A DNA stretch of 64,000 bases from Eucommia ulmoides (taxonomy: Eukaryota; Streptophyta; Magnoliopsida; Garryales; Eucommiaceae), in the NCBI GenBank assembly GCA_016647705.1, contig CM028333.1:28308743-28372742 (forward strand), in the 5' to 3' direction. Below the pieces are notes generated by a model. The model was given only the letters and a program-made list of their open reading frames with translations, was not told the DNA's origin and ran no database searches. Position 1 is the stretch's first letter. The number at the start of each line of letters is the position of its first letter. The translations under genes and the position numbers were made by a program. Shown here in pieces: positions 1 to 13,529 of the stretch.

Positions 1-530
1 TTGACGGGATGTTGTAACGGATCCTAAGTGTAATGTAACTATCCGGGAACATCAGGGCATCTCGAGTCGGGCTTCGAGTATACCTTTCTAGGTCATGCTA
101 ATGCCTTATGCTCAAGTTTACTCGACTGTGGTCGGTAATAAACATCCTCGGTTTGTCTCGGGAACCATGTCAGGATCCTCGGGTTCTAGGGTTGACCTAG
201 GTCTCACGTGTATGACACATGAGTCCTATCTAATTAGCCTCGAGAAAATGTTATTTCCACGTAAGCATTAATTTTTACACGTGGCAATGCAACAATTGTG
301 GTTAAAAATACCCTTATCATGTTAAATATCAATTACATTTTATGTGCAACTTAAAGTGCCACCAAAAACATAAAAAAACAACATTAATTCATGTCCATAA
401 TGCTTCAGTTGTGTTCAATATTAATTACATTCAATGAAAACACAACTCATTATTAATTATATTAAATTTATCGTGCTCAATATCAATTACATTTGGTCTA
501 GAAGAATAATAAAATTCATGCGTCACTAAG
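1..530. other. Unassigned flank left of first Tat-like LTR
   Basis: No coding frame, RNA gene or terminal repeat is recognisable. The first 240 bases are less AT-rich than the rest. The second half repeats short AT-rich phrases such as CAATATCAATTACATTT. It is probably another decayed repeat, but no family can be named. Confidence 0.4.
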
Positions 531-3500
531 TGTAGACACCGCATTTTGTCCCGCCCAGTTAGTGTCGAATCAAGTATAAGTTCAGATAAAGTTTAAACTC
601 AGGTTTAAAGGAAATGAATTTCTACCTAAGATCATAATAGGAAATATTAAAAAACAACAAAAAAACATGATAGAAACGCAAAAATGTTGAATTTGACAAA
701 ATACAGCTAATTAAAAGTTTCCAGTCAAAATCGAAATTCCCATGACTTAAGGAGGTCTAAAATGAATTTACTAAGGTTTTATTTTCATCAAATAATGTTT
801 AGTATAGGTAAATCTTAGTCTCTACCCGTAAATCATAGGACATTTCAAACAATTAACTCGGTTACCCTACCTCGACTTTGAAACATTTACTTTTCACTGA
901 ATCTTGTCAAATTTAACCCCCAAAATAATTCTTTCTCTCATGCATGTCATATCACACACTACCAAGAAACAATCCAGAACACCTTAAGTCTTGGAAAGGT
1001 CATGACAAAGCTCAAAATCACAAGGTGATTTAAGGATTGGGCTGGACTTGGATTTTCACCAAATCCAAGTAGTCTTGACCAACCGCCCTAGGCCCAAGTA
1101 ATCAAGGGACCTAGCCATCATTTAAGGCCCACAAAATAAGCCTTATAATGACAAAGGATCCTTCCTAGAATTTTCCTACCAAATGTCAAAGGAAGGGAAC
1201 CAAGACACTTACGGTGTAATCAACCATTATCGAAACCAAACCGATTCAAATCGCCACCAAAGCAAGGCATTTAATAAGTATTAAAATCCCATCCCATCAA
1301 GCATTAAATTCTTGGGATGGAATTTCAAGACCACATTCAAAGCATTTTTAAATTTTAAGCAAAATATCTTATAAACCAACTAAAAACTTTGAATCATGAC
1401 GACTTGTTACCGAAACCAAACCGGTTGAGTAGCCTCCAAGAAATGCATTTAATGCATGGGATGACAGGGCATGGATAGGTTCAAAAGATGTAGATATTTT
1501 CACAAAAATATCTAAGGGTAACTAGGCAACTTGGAAACCAACTGACGGTTACAAGGAAAGTTCACCCGATTCCATCTGAAATGAACCGAATGTGTGGCCT
1601 CCAAGTCATGACTTATCATTTGGAATTAAATTCAAAGTGACACCTAAATACTAGATGCAATGAACCTTGGGAACATTTATTACGACCAAACCGAAATAGT
1701 GGATCGAACCGGTATTTAGCCCTCAAACTGAACCAGATCCATCCCATCAAGTCATAAATGCACCCATGTGCAAGGAACCTCATTGGTGGAGAGGTAATGA
1801 TTGGAAATCATAGGAAATTATTGGTAAATGTTGCCAATGATTACTAAATCTTCACAAATATTTGGAAAGCATTACAAAATCTTTAAGACTCTAGCCTTGT
1901 CCCCTAAATTTGTTTCAATCCAAATCAAACCAAAACAAGATAGCAAGTCCCCTAGGCCAAGCACCCCCCAAGGAAGGGACTGGTGTTGCACGCGCATTGC
2001 CCAATGTGCAGGCCTCTAGTCTATAAAAAGGGTTACTGGGATTCTCATTTTCTCAAGTCTTGAAGGCCTAGCTTCTCTCTCTAAACTCAAGCAATATTCT
2101 CAGGTCCTAGGCCTCACAATCAGATTTCTCAAAAAAAAAGTCACTATTCTGCTGAAATCTAGTCGTGGAAGGAGTTCATGAAGTTCTTAGAACAAGAATT
2201 TCAAGGATCGACGATCATCAATCAACACCAAGCCAAGGATGGAATGAGGTTAGCTACTTAGGGACGATTACATCCCCTAAGTAGGTTGTTGTTCTTGGGT
2301 TTTTGGCTAGTAAATTATAGAACCACGACCACTGATCAACCATCGGCCAACACCGACTAAGATGATCAAGGAGGAGAAGGAGGTAAACACTTAGGGAAGA
2401 CCACATCTCCTAAGTAGGTATGTTCTTACCAAACCCCTTATTATTCTTGGTTGATTTTGTGTGTATTGCTTTGTAAAGAATCAAACAAACCCCGAAAAAC
2501 AACCTAACAAACTTTTGATTTTATCAAGAACAGTAAACAAACACTTAATCTTAACTATAACTACCAAATTAGGGTTAAAACATACAAAAATCATTCCAAG
2601 CATCTCAAGAGCATTCAAAAACATGCCAAGACATTCAAAAACGTCAAATCATCCAACCACGTGGTAAAAACACATGAGGATTCGAACAAAATAATTATTC
2701 ACACCATGAGTTGTACATAGTCTATACGATTTTCCCTGAAAATATCGTATTTATTTTTTATTTTTTAGCTAAACAAAACACAAATATGTGCATATATACT
2801 TATATACTACACCAACAGACCCTTGTGACTAAGAACTCAGGATAAAAGAAGGGCTTCTATTCTTTCAGGGATATGTGTGGTTCTTCTTCAGAAACCTTCC
2901 TATTTTCCTTAGTTACGAGTAGGACTAGCATAAATATATGGTATTTCTTTTCACTTTTGACCCACAACTCACACATAAACACTAAAACTAACCAAAACAA
3001 AGGAGTTCGTTTAAGGTTCTTGACAAAATCACAAGTTTGTCTCAAGGTTGTGATTTCAGGTTTGTTTGATGAAAACTAACTAATAATCAGCCAAAACTTA
3101 AGTAAACTAACTCAGATTTAACCATAAAACAACACAGCTTTTCAAACATAACCAGACTGAACTACGTTCGACCTGATCTTTGGTAACCACCCAAAGTATG
3201 TAGACAACCCATAAGGGTTCAGTCGCACCTCTAATAATGAATCCAATTTTCAACGAGACAGGACCAAATTATATTCAACCTGATCTTTGGTAACCACCCA
3301 AAGTGCATAGGCGGCCTATAAGGGTTCAGTCATACCTCTAATAATAAACCATGCCCCTTTACCCTAACTAGAATAAACTATGTGATAACTTGATTCTCAT
3401 TCGAGATACGTAGGCAACCCACGTCCGGGTTCGGTTTCTTATCCAAACAACTTAGTCTTGTTTGTATTTCATTTAGTATAACTTGCATATTTACATATGT

Positions 3501-4060
3501 GTCTGTATATACACTGTTAGTAAGTGTCGTTGACTAGTAGTAGCTGTAGTATTTTCCTGTTTTCCATTAAATCATGTAAAAAATACATAAAAAGAATAAA
3601 ATCTTTGAAAAGGAGAATTATTCTTGTTTAAGTAAATCAAAGAAATTTGCTTGGATAGTGTTTAACAGTGAATATCTATTTAGACTGAGGTACCATTTTC
3701 GGACGGGTGTCTTGGGGTGTTTAACACTTTCCTTGAGCATAACCAACTTCTGAATTTAGAGAATATCTCTGGTACATAGACCTATGGAAGTCAAAATACG
3801 GGCCATTTCAAAATAAAAAATGAATTTCCAAAATCCCAGTGACCTAGCACACCGTTTAACCTCATACTTGGTGGCGACTCTATTTTAAACAAAAATCTCG
3901 GCCCAAGAAATTTTTCAAAACCGACACCTAGAAAAGCCCTTGAAAAAACATTTTTAAAAATGAACAGATTTGGAAGACTTAGAGAGGAAGGGTTGAAATT
4001 TGTTTTCATCCTATTCTCGATTCTCTACTTCTTCCACTAATCGAAATTCGGGGTGCTTCA
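531..4060 (+). repeat. 5' LTR of the Tat-like element
   Basis: It starts TGTAGACACCGC and ends GGGTGCTTCA, followed directly by the GGCGACTCC primer-site region. The length of about 3.53 kb is large but normal for Tat/Ogre elements. A TATA box lies at 2,022-2,029. The last 370 bases (GGTACC..., GGGTGTCTTGGGGTG..., GTGACCTAGCACACC) match the ends of the Tat-like LTRs ending at 29,382, 52,135 and 57,673. Three ACGTAGG-CAACCC-GGGTTCGGT hairpin motifs lie between 3,190 and 3,440. No 3' partner is visible, so its age cannot be read from an LTR pair. Confidence 0.8.
2022..2029 (+). promoter_or_regulatory. TATA box of the Tat-like LTR
   Basis: The sequence TATAAAAA lies about 1.49 kb into the LTR, just downstream of GCACGCGCA. 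The related LTR ending at 29,382 has the same arrangement (GCACGCGCA, then TATATAAG at 27,512). Transcription would start about 30 bases downstream, marking the U3/R border. Activity in such an old copy is unlikely. Confidence 0.6.
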
Positions 4061-4080
4061 GCTGGCGACTCCATTGAGGA
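4061..4080 (+). other. Primer-binding site region, Tat-like type
   Basis: GCTGGCGACTCCATTGAGGA directly follows the LTR end. TGGCGACTCCA...GGGGAC is a common plant Tat-branch sequence at this position. I did not match it to a particular tRNA. Confidence 0.6.
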
Positions 4081-5400
4081 CTTTTAGAGAGTTTGGCCTA
4101 GTTGGAGTCTAAATCCATATTCATTATTTAAGAACATCCAAGCGTTATGTCCTTTATTTCAAACTTAAACAATTCTTTATCAAAAACATAATAGTAACAA
4201 CAATAATAGTAACAATAACAATAATAATAATAACAAAATAATAAAAGCATATCATTTCATGTGTACATATCAGCATGCATACATATCTACTGTATTTATA
4301 TTTACTGCCTTTACATTATTGCATTTAAATATTGTCTTTACATTTTTGCATTTACATTACTGTATACTTTCTCTAACCCACGATCACTCACTTTGCATTA
4401 CATAACATCGATGGAAAACCCAAGTTGTAACCCTCTTAGGGATAGAAAGGCCGGACGTAAGGGCTGAAGTCGATGATTTTATGACATCGATCTAAGCCCT
4501 AAAAACCCTTAAGTTAGAAAGAGAAGTTAGTAGAAATATGGTCGGGGGTTGCATCCCCATCTAGCTACGAACCTTTTCTCTTTCGGACCACCATCCAAAG
4601 ATAGTTATTCCCCCAAGGAGGACGCCGGAAATTTGAAGGTCTGGGATCCGATCTTTTTAGGATGAACTAAAAGAAAAGCGAAAACCGTATATAGTGAGTC
4701 TAGGATAGAGAAAATCCAAAACCCTATTATACTTAGGACACAATGTTGGAGAGAGACATTTAATTTTGTTATCAGTATATCAATACCCTGAAACCATACA
4801 AAAATGAAGTACCTCTAGGATTAATAAAGAATGGAATAGCCAAATAAGAAGTTTCATTCCACTTTGTCTACAAGCCTGCTCACAGTCTCTAATTGTATTA
4901 AAATAAATTGATTGTTGAACAAGCCATGGAAAAGAGTAAAGAAGATCCTTATTATGACTATACGGGACTTTATTAGACTCGAAAACTTTATTTTGTTCGG
5001 ATTCAGGTCTTACTTTAGTTTGAGGTCGACATTGACTAAGAATTGATATGAGATTTCCATTAAAATCAAATAAAAGTGTGAAGCCGAGCCTATAATTATA
5101 AGCAAAATACATTCCGTCTGTGGAGTAGTCATGACAAAAATTCGATATGCTTGTAAAGTATAAAATTTGGAGCTAATGGAAATCTCATCTCAAACTAAGT
5201 CATAGTCAAACCACAAATGCCAATGTAAGCAAAATATTGACACAACCATCGTCTAAGTAGGAAAAATTGCGCCGTGTAGGAAAACACCCGTCTCCCATTC
5301 GCCAATTCACACTCGGTTGCAAGCACGATAGCCTATCCTATCGGGGTAGTCCAACTGAATGAAGATATGGTTGTGTTGAAACAGTCCATTGGGTAGATAT
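4081..5400 (+). other. Leader of the Tat-like element
   Basis: This is the non-coding stretch between primer site and gag. It holds an AAT/AAC-rich low-complexity tract (about 4,195-4,245) and a GGGTTGCATCCCC stretch near 4,545. A 110-codon open frame on the minus strand (4,780-5,112) is not recognisable. The second Tat-like unit has a similar-position antisense frame at 48,343-48,624. Short phrases such as ATTTCCATTA are shared between the two leaders. Confidence 0.5.
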
Positions 5401-6900
5401 TAGAACTCCTGCAGCAACTTTACCACTCTCAGTAGAACCCTGCAACCCCTGATCAAACCCCGAACCCAATGGAACCAATAACTAACCATCAGAACTCTAG
5501 TTCCTAAGGCTCTAGCCCGGTTACTGGAGAAACAATCCCTACTGAACCTCAGCCATAAGTCACTCCGACAATAACTGACCCAAACCCAAGTACCATCTTA
5601 GCTGAACCAAATACTATCCCAGTTATACCAGAAACCAACAACCAATTCAAAAGAGACGTGAAAGAGCAATTCGAGAAAACATCCCTACTAACAAACAAAC
5701 TACTACGAATAGAAAGGGAACTCCAGGAAGTAAAAAAGGGAGAGTCAGGATCCAAATCCTGATTCCTCGAGTTGTTCTCTCTACCTCAAGTAAAGTTCCC
5801 TGAAAACTTTGTCATGCCCACAATCACAAAATATGACGGGTCAGGGTGCTCAAACGGGCATATCCAGAGGTACAAGAATGATATGGGAGCGTATATCTAC
5901 AACGAGGCATTAGTTGTCCAACTTTTCCAATAGTCGTTAGACGAACCTGCCGCTCGTTGGTACTTGACAATAAAACATTCGAAGGAAAAGACATTCCTTG
6001 ACATAGTTAAGGTCTTCGGCAAGCAATATGGCTACAATCAGGAAGTGTCACTGGATAATATTTCTCTTTGAACCCTGACTAAGAAGAGTCGGGAAAGTTT
6101 ATGAGAATATGATGTCCAATAGAGGAATAGAGCCGCACAAGTAGTACCGCCAATGAAGAAGGCCGAGATGGTTCAAATGTTTGTCCAGGCTTAGTTTCAC
6201 CCTTACTACGAGCCTTTACTGAAAACACTGAATAAATCATTCTACAACGTGATCCTTCGAGGGGAGTATATAGAAGAAGGCGTCAGCACTGGCAGAATTC
6301 AAAAACCAATTGAGCAGGAACATAGAGAGTAGTACTTAAGAAAAAAGACCCTGAGGTGGCAATGGTAGGCCAAGGTCAAAGGAACCAGCATAACTTCCAA
6401 ACTCAATACAAACCCAACAAACCAAATCCTCCCTAGTTTGAAAACCAAATCTTCCAAAAGCAACCACCTCAATATGCACTACCACCTCAATATGCATCAC
6501 TACCTCAGCTTGCACCACCGTCTCAATTTTCTCATTTTCCAACTCCAGTATACAACCCATATCCATATCAACTTCCTTATAAAGCCCCGCCACGGCCTCC
6601 AAACCCATCCAACTACTAACAGAACTACAAACCCAATCATTAATATAGAGAACTAAGGCAATTCACTTCTCTCCCTATAACCCTTTCTCAAATCTTCGAG
6701 GAATGCGTTAAAAACAAAAATTCTTGAACCTACACCCCTGAAGCAACTGAACACCAATAGCCCATACTACGACCTAAACCAATTATGTGCTTATCGTTCT
6801 TGAGCACCAGGCCACCATACTGATAATTGCATATCTTTGAAACATAAAATACAAAACCCGATAGAAGCCAAGGTGATATGTTTTCCAAAAGAATGGGAAA
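5400..6900 (+). pseudogene. gag remnant of the Tat-like element
   Basis: The translated stretch around 5,770-6,250 resembles plant Ty3/gypsy capsid domains: a KYDGSG-type motif, then the HI-x-RYKNDMG and EPAARWYL motifs typical of Tat-branch gag, which packages element RNA. Around 6,786-6,835 lies a C-x-Y...GHHTDNC stretch like the short zinc-knuckle-like motif of Tat gag. Upstream (5,400-5,760) is proline- and glutamate-rich linker. The region is broken. It lies at the expected distance after the leader and before protease. Confidence 0.75.
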
Positions 6901-7244
6901 CAACTCAATCTAATTATTAGCAAAATCCATTGCCCAGGCATGATAACTCAACTCCAATTGTCAACATGGTTGGATGAGATTGGGAAAGTGATTTAAACGA
7001 TTATACAGAAATATGGAAAAATGATCCCAAACCACCAGGAGCAGTATGGGTAGAGGACCAAAATTACCACAAAACCTAATTGATAGACATGTCTTACCTA
7101 CGAATGATAAACCTATCTTTCCTACAGGTTGGGAAAGTGAATTCGACAAATAAGATAATAAGGGTAAGGGACATATGATAGATGAAAATCTAGAATTAAT
7201 AGGTGGAGACAGAAGAACCTCTCAAGGGTGAAAAGAACTAGACC

Positions 7245-8560
7245 AGATGTGGGGAGAAATTGATACACTAAACAAGAATGTCACCAACATAGTCATTGTT
7301 GTTGAGCAGGTCTTGAGTGTGTACCAACCACCCAAGAAGGAACCTCCGAGAAACAAAACGCTACTCCCACCTAAGAAAAGATTTGACCTAAATTACCCAA
7401 GTCAGGATGACGAGGAGGACAAATCTAACCTAGCCTCAAAAACCTTGTGGCAAAATAATCACACTGCCATAGAAAACTTCAGTACCCAAGGTAGAAAATC
7501 AAGCTATCTGAATCAGAATAATCCTTGGATTAACATGCTTGACTGTGGCTCATGAAGAAAACCCTTGACCAGCCTTAGGCTCAGAGGTTTCTCACTTCAC
7601 CGTACAACCGCAAGTTTGTCAGAACTAGATAATAATCTGACCAGAAACCATACTAACCTTCGAAAAACCAAAGCAATAACCGATGAAAGACTTGAAAGAG
7701 TTGCCTTGGAACTACTCTACAATGATCAAAACCAATGTCATAAGGATAGAAGACTATGTAGAGGAGATCGGGGGTATTACTCGGAGTGGAAGAATATTTA
7801 CCACCCCAGACTTACTGAAAGTACCAGACAAAGAACTCAAGGGTATCCCTAAGAAGACTATCACTAAGTAGGAAGTACAAGAATTTGTGAAAGCATATAA
7901 GAACATTGAGTACAAGGTCATTGAGCAATTGAGCAAAGCACTGGAGCATATTTCGATCGTTGCTAATAACCTCTGAAGTACATCGAAATGCACTACTGAA
8001 AGTCCTAAATGAGGTCCATGTACCAAGTTCCATATCACAGGATCACTTTACTAATATAATGGAGAATATCCTCAGCGCCAATCTCGTAACCTTTACTGAC
8101 AACAAAAAACCCTCTAAATGAATTGGGCATATCAAACCTCTCAACATATCAGTGTGGTATCGGGACTTCATTCTCTCTAGAGTTCTGGTAGACACCAAGT
8201 TTGCACTCAACATATGCCCTCTGAGTATGTTAAAGAAGATAGGGGTAAACAAGGACCGAATCTAGAATACTACTATCATCATCAAAGCCTTCGACGGTAA
8301 GAATAGAGAGTCTATGGGAATTATGCTACCAATCGTTATAGGCCCGGTCACTTTTCAAGTATACCTGCATGTCTTAGACATACTGTCTGCCTATAACTTG
8401 TTCCTCGGAAGGCCCTGGATACACTCAATTGGGGAAGTTCCCTCATCCTTCCACCAAAAGATGAAATTTATCTTCAAGGATAGTATTATTACCGTCTATG
8501 CTGAGGAAGATCATGCCATCACCGAAATCCTGTTGAACCTATAATAGTAGCCGAGTATGC
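7245..8560 (+). pseudogene. gag-protease linker and aspartic protease remnant
   Basis: The 7,680-7,900 stretch resembles the Tat-branch linker before protease (EEIGGITRSGR, then a segment like EFVKAYKNIEYKVIEQL). At 8,180-8,540 is a retropepsin-like domain. Its C-terminal part (LGRPWIHSIGEVPSSFHQK, then an AEEDHA stretch) is a hallmark of Tat-branch proteases, which cut the gag-pol polyprotein. The region is broken. Between 8,560 and 9,047 are further pol-linker remnants without a recognised domain. Confidence 0.75.
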
Positions 8561-9047
8561 CAACCAAGTTGTTTCCTTCCAGGCATTCGACATTGCTAAT
8601 GCTTCATATGTTCGAGAAGGAAGTCTACCACCAACACCTACACTGTCCGCTACTACCATTCTAATAGATACCCACACGAACATCATGAACTACAACCCGA
8701 AGATAGACATTGACAAAGGCAAAGAAAAAATACAATCCCTGGTAGGCATCAAACAAAATCTACACACCTACGCACTGAGATTTGATCCAAGCCTAAATAG
8801 AGGATTCAACAAACAACCTGGGAAGAATAGAGAACTGGGCATGATACCTCACATCTGAGTCAACTTTCTGTTCGCCACTGGTGCAGTCTAAACTGATAAA
8901 AAAAAAAAAAAAAGACAAATTAGACTTCGTGATAATCTCCTACTGAACCGAGCGTAACCTTCCAGTACCGTGGTCAGAGGAGTTAGTCTGTATGATCTAC
9001 GAGGAAAAGAAAGACGTCAGAGAAATAGAGCCAACTAGTAGCCTCAG

Positions 9048-10415
9048 TGATAGGTTGAATTTATCTATATATTTCCAAGCCAAATTTGGTGGTTTTCGAG
9101 TGTTCTTGTAATGTTTTAATTCATTTTTATTCTTTTTTATGTAAATTAGGTGTAGGGATGAAAACAGGTGAAATTCAAGCAAATTCGTGGGATGTTGGCG
9201 GAGAAAAGTTAAAAAATATCAGAAAGAATAAGTTGCAGCCTCGAAGTTGCAGTAATAGAACCCATTGCTGCAGCGCCAGCATCAAGGGCCACTGGCCCTT
9301 GATCATTGCAGTGATCAAAGGTTAGTAGATCTTCTGCCTAGCCATCACTGTAGCGATGGCCTTCATCGCTGTAGGGATGAAAGGGCAGAAGCCCTACTGA
9401 TCTCCCATCGCTGCAGTGACCCGACACCACCTGAAAAATATATTTTTGGGATATTTTTAGATATTTTTTTTATCTCTATTATATCAACCTATTCCCTACA
9501 CCTATAGAGCACGATTTTTTGGGAGTATTTTGGTTCTCCAAGAACATACCAAACAAGAGGAACACCAAATTGGTGAATAGGAAACAAGATCGGAGCGGAT
9601 TTTATGGATAGAGAACCATCCATTCTCCAAATAACGGTTATTCTCCCTTGTTTCTCTCTTTATTTCTAAACTCTTGTTGGTTGTTTCATCATATATAGCT
9701 TATTTTTAGTTGAATATATGGTTATGGCTATGAGCTAAACATATATTATTTAGGGATTGATGTAGTTTACTAATATACATGTTTGAGTAAATCGTTGTTT
9801 CGTTATTGGTTGTTCATCTCTATTCGATTGTGTTTACCGTTATTTTACTTCCACTATATATTTGTTATGATATATTAGTTGATTTGAGAATACGAGGTTT
9901 GACACTCGAGAGAGGTAACCCCAGATTCGGACTAAGGTTTAAACACAACGCGACGTTCTAATGTTTCAGGAGATTATTAGAAAGTGTGCAATCCGTGAGG
10001 TTGGTGCGAGACTCATGTAATCATTTAGACGCTAGATAGGGATATCTGTGTTGACACGAATTGCATATTCATTCACTTTACACGTGGGAGAAGTAGTGAG
10101 TGAGTTTTCGATACCTAGAGTGTCGGATAGTTTGAATACCGTTAATGTAAACTAGATTGAATCAAACACGTTTAAGTGAATGCAGTTAATCACTAGATAA
10201 TTTATTCCCATAAATGTCATTCTTAGTATTTTAGTTTAATTAGTTTAGTTTAGTTTTATATATTATAACAAAAGCCTAATTTGGTTACGATAATCACGGT
10301 ACTTAGCGACAATCTAAACCAATTCATGTGGATACGACAACCCTACTCATACTATTCTATTAAAACTTGACCCGTATACTTGCGATAACGTAGCAACAAA
10401 ATAATATCGCCACCA
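9048..10415 (+). repeat. Athila-type solo LTR
   Basis: It starts TGATAGGTTGAA and ends CGCCACCA, like the solo LTR at 35,372-36,805. The flanks CTCAG (9,043-9,047) and (A)TCAG after the end support a slightly decayed 5-bp target duplication. About 1.37 kb long. A hairpin array lies at 9,263-9,421, including a palindrome at 9,281-9,303 with arms ATCAAGGGCC and GGCCCTTGAT. The downstream half holds the GAGAATACGAGGTTTGACAC block shared by all Athila-type LTRs here. No internal region is attached. It interrupts the pol part of the Tat-like element. Confidence 0.85.
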
Positions 10416-10540
10416 TCAGCAATCGAGAAGCTCGTCCAATCCCAGTGCGACGAAGAGCTCGATAATCAACAAAGCATCTGTAACATCTCCTATCTTACTA
10501 GCCACCAGATAGCAGATATTATAATATCTCTAGGCTTCTT

Positions 10541-12181
10541 TTGACTTTTTTAAATTATTTTTTTTGTACTGCAATACTAAACATGCTAAAATACATATTT
10601 AAAATTAGATTTTTGTGTTTACTTTACAAGTGCCTAAATAAACTTAAATATAATCCATATAACAATGAACTACCTCTTCCGAATGAGTACGATCTAGATA
10701 AGGAAACAAATTGGGAGTTATTGGAAATCAAAACAGAAGATGATCCTATTTCCAAGAACACCGAGGAGGTACAAAGAGCCTTAGAAATATTCGAGGAACG
10801 ACCTATCCCGAGTCAAGACGAGACCAAAATAGTGAACTTCAGAGATCCAGAAAATTCAAAGGAAATAAAGATTTGAAAGTCGATCACTAGCCAAGAGAGA
10901 GAAGACCTGATATCTCTATTAAAGAAATATCAGGATGTTTTCGCAAGGTCATATGATGACATGGTCGGACTATCAACCGACATTGTGATGCAAAAGCTTT
11001 CCATCAAGAAGAGAGTGAGACCAATTAAGGAGAAGCTTCGGAAGATGCAACCCGACATCAGCTTGAAAGTTAAAAAAGAGATTATGAAGCAGTTCAAAGA
11101 TCACCTCATCGAAGTCTATACTTACTACAAATGGTTGAGTAACATTACGCCAGTACCAAAGAAAAATGGAAGAATCCAAGTCTGTGTTGACTAAATAGGC
11201 CTCAATAGAGTAAGCCCGAATGATGACTTCCAACTGCTAAACATCCATATCATCTTAGACAATACTACCAGGTGTAGGATTTTATCTTTTGTGGACGAAT
11301 TATGTGGGTACAACCAGATTCTAGTCGACGAGCAAGACAAGCACAAGACCACTATCACAATGCCTTCAAGGGGTATTCTGTTATCAATCCATGCCATTTG
11401 GGCTTAAGAACGTAGGAGCAACTTATTAGAGAGTCATGACGACCTTGTTCCATGACACAATCCTATAAATGGATGACATCATAGTGAAAACAAGGGAAGA
11501 CGAAGACCATCTAGAACACTTAAAAAAAAATCAACCACCTCCGAAAGTTCCAATTGAAACTCAACCTGGATAAATGTGCATTCGGACTAGCATTGGTAAG
11601 ATACTATGATTCATAGTCAATCAACGAGCGATAAAAATTGATCCTACCAAGATAAAAGCCATAGTTAAAATGCTTGCACCTACAACAGATAAGGAAATTC
11701 ATGGTTTCCTTGAGAGAGTGAATTTCATCGCCCGTTTCATTTAATAACTGACAACAACTTGTGAACCGATCTTCAAACTACTAAAAAAGAAATCAAACGG
11801 GAAATGGAATGAAGAATGCTAGGACAGCTTGAAGAAAGTCAAAGCCTATATATTGAACCCTCTTGTCTTGGTACCACCCCAAGAGAGAAGATCGCTATTT
11901 CTATACCTCACCATCCTCGTAACTTCTATGGGTGCACTGTTGGGACAACATAACAGTTCAGGTAAGAAGGAACAAACCATATACTATGTCAACAAAAGAT
12001 TCATCTTGTACGAAAAAAGATACTCGGAACTAGAGAAAACTTGAAGCGCGTTTACCTGAACTGCTCAAAGGTTGCATCATTATCTGTTGTACTTCACTAC
12101 TCACTAGATAGCTAAGATGGATCCACCCAAGTACATATTTGAAAAGCCTATACTCACCAGAAGAATATTCAAGTGGAAAAT
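10541..12181 (+). pseudogene. RT and RNase H remnant of the Tat-like element
   Basis: The 10,930-11,420 stretch resembles the N-terminal and palm parts of Ty3/gypsy reverse transcriptase: PVPKKNGRIQVCVD, then a segment like FVDELCGYNQI. The 11,640-11,760 part resembles the connection domain. 11,829-12,044 resembles the RT-associated RNase H (GALLGQHNSSGKKEQTIYYV). It made cDNA from element RNA. The remnant ends at the solo LTR starting 12,182; the host sequence resumes at 13,530 with an ...IEFDIVYVT segment. Broken in several places. Confidence 0.75.
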
Positions 12182-13529
12182 TGGTGGCAATATTTTAATC
12201 GCTTGGAATTACTCGCAAGTGCATGAGGTCAAGTTTTAATAAAGTGGATCCGAAGATTGAGTGTCGTCCACTAGGATTTATCGTTAGAACTAGTTAAGTA
12301 CTACAATTGAGATAACTCAATTTTATCTAAACGTTTCAAGATTTGAAATATGTTTGCTATTTGAAAACTAATTAAACCTAAATTACTTGGGATTAATTCT
12401 ATGAAAATGGATTACCTAGGGATTAATTTCGTTCACTAATGCATGTTTTATTTAGTCTAGTTTACATTAACAATATTCAATCTATTAGGTATCGAAAACT
12501 CACTCACTACCTCTCTCGAGTGTAAAGTGAGTAAATATGCAATCGTGTCAACATCGATATCCCTATCTAGCGTCTAAACGATCACATGAGTCTTGTCCCA
12601 ACCTAACGGATTGTACACGTTCTAATAATCTCCCAAAATATTAGAACGTTGTGTTGTGTTTAACCTTAGTCCAAATCCGGGGTTACCTCTCCTGAGTGTC
12701 AAACCCTGTATTCTCAAATCAAAAATAAAATCATACAAAGCATACTATGGATGTAATAAAATGGTAACCACAATCGAATATAGATGAACAACCGTTAACA
12801 AAACACGGATTTACTCAAACATGTATATTCATGAACTAATCAATCCCTAGATAATAACTACTTAGCCACTCATAATCTTAACCGAATATTTAACAATACA
12901 TGAGAATAACGTCATCATAAAATCAACAAAGTTTAGACACAAGAGAGAAACAAATAAAGGAAAGCAAATCTAAAAAGTGGATGGTTCCACTTCCACAAAA
13001 TCCACTCCAATAATGTTTCCTCTTTTCCAAATGTGTTCTTCTCCTCTTAGGTTTGATCTAGGGCTTCTAGAAACTCTAAAAACGTTTTTCGCAAGGTTGG
13101 AAATGGGTGGATATAAATAGGGATAAAATAATATCCTAAAAATATCAAGAAAATGTGTTGCCAGCTATTGCTTGGTCACTGCAGCAATAGGAAGTCAATA
13201 GGGCTTCTGCCCACTGATCGCTGCAGTGAGCAATGTGCTCGCTGCAGCGAAGAAGGGTCAGAAGGTCCACTGACCTTTGATTGATGCAGTGAGCAATGTG
13301 CTCGCTGATCAAGGGCTAGTGGCCTTGTAATGCTGGTGCTGCAGCGAATAGACTATTGGTTGGCCACTTTACTTATTTTTCAACCGTTTCTTCACCGATG
13401 TCCTACCGATTAGCTCGATTTTTAACCATTTTCATCCCTAACACTTGATTTACATAAAAATAAATTAACAAGAACACTCAAAAACTACCAAATTCGAGTT
13501 GAAAATATATAGATAAAATCAATCTATCA
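12182..13529 (-). repeat. Athila-type solo LTR, minus strand
   Basis: On the plus strand it starts TGGTGGCAA and ends ATCTATCA, the reverse of TGATAG...CCACCA. The flanks are AAAAT (12,177-12,181) and CAAAT (13,530-13,534), a 5-bp target duplication with one difference. It has a hairpin array (13,157-13,345) of the CTGCAG-core type and shares the ATCAAGGG/GGCC palindrome phrases with the LTR at 9,048, so the two belong to one subfamily. It lies inside the Tat-like RNase H region. Confidence 0.85.

Noticed and set aside
4261-4467. Small tyrosine- and isoleucine-rich membrane protein
   Set aside because: AT-rich leader of the Tat-like element; composition alone explains the hydrophobic frame.
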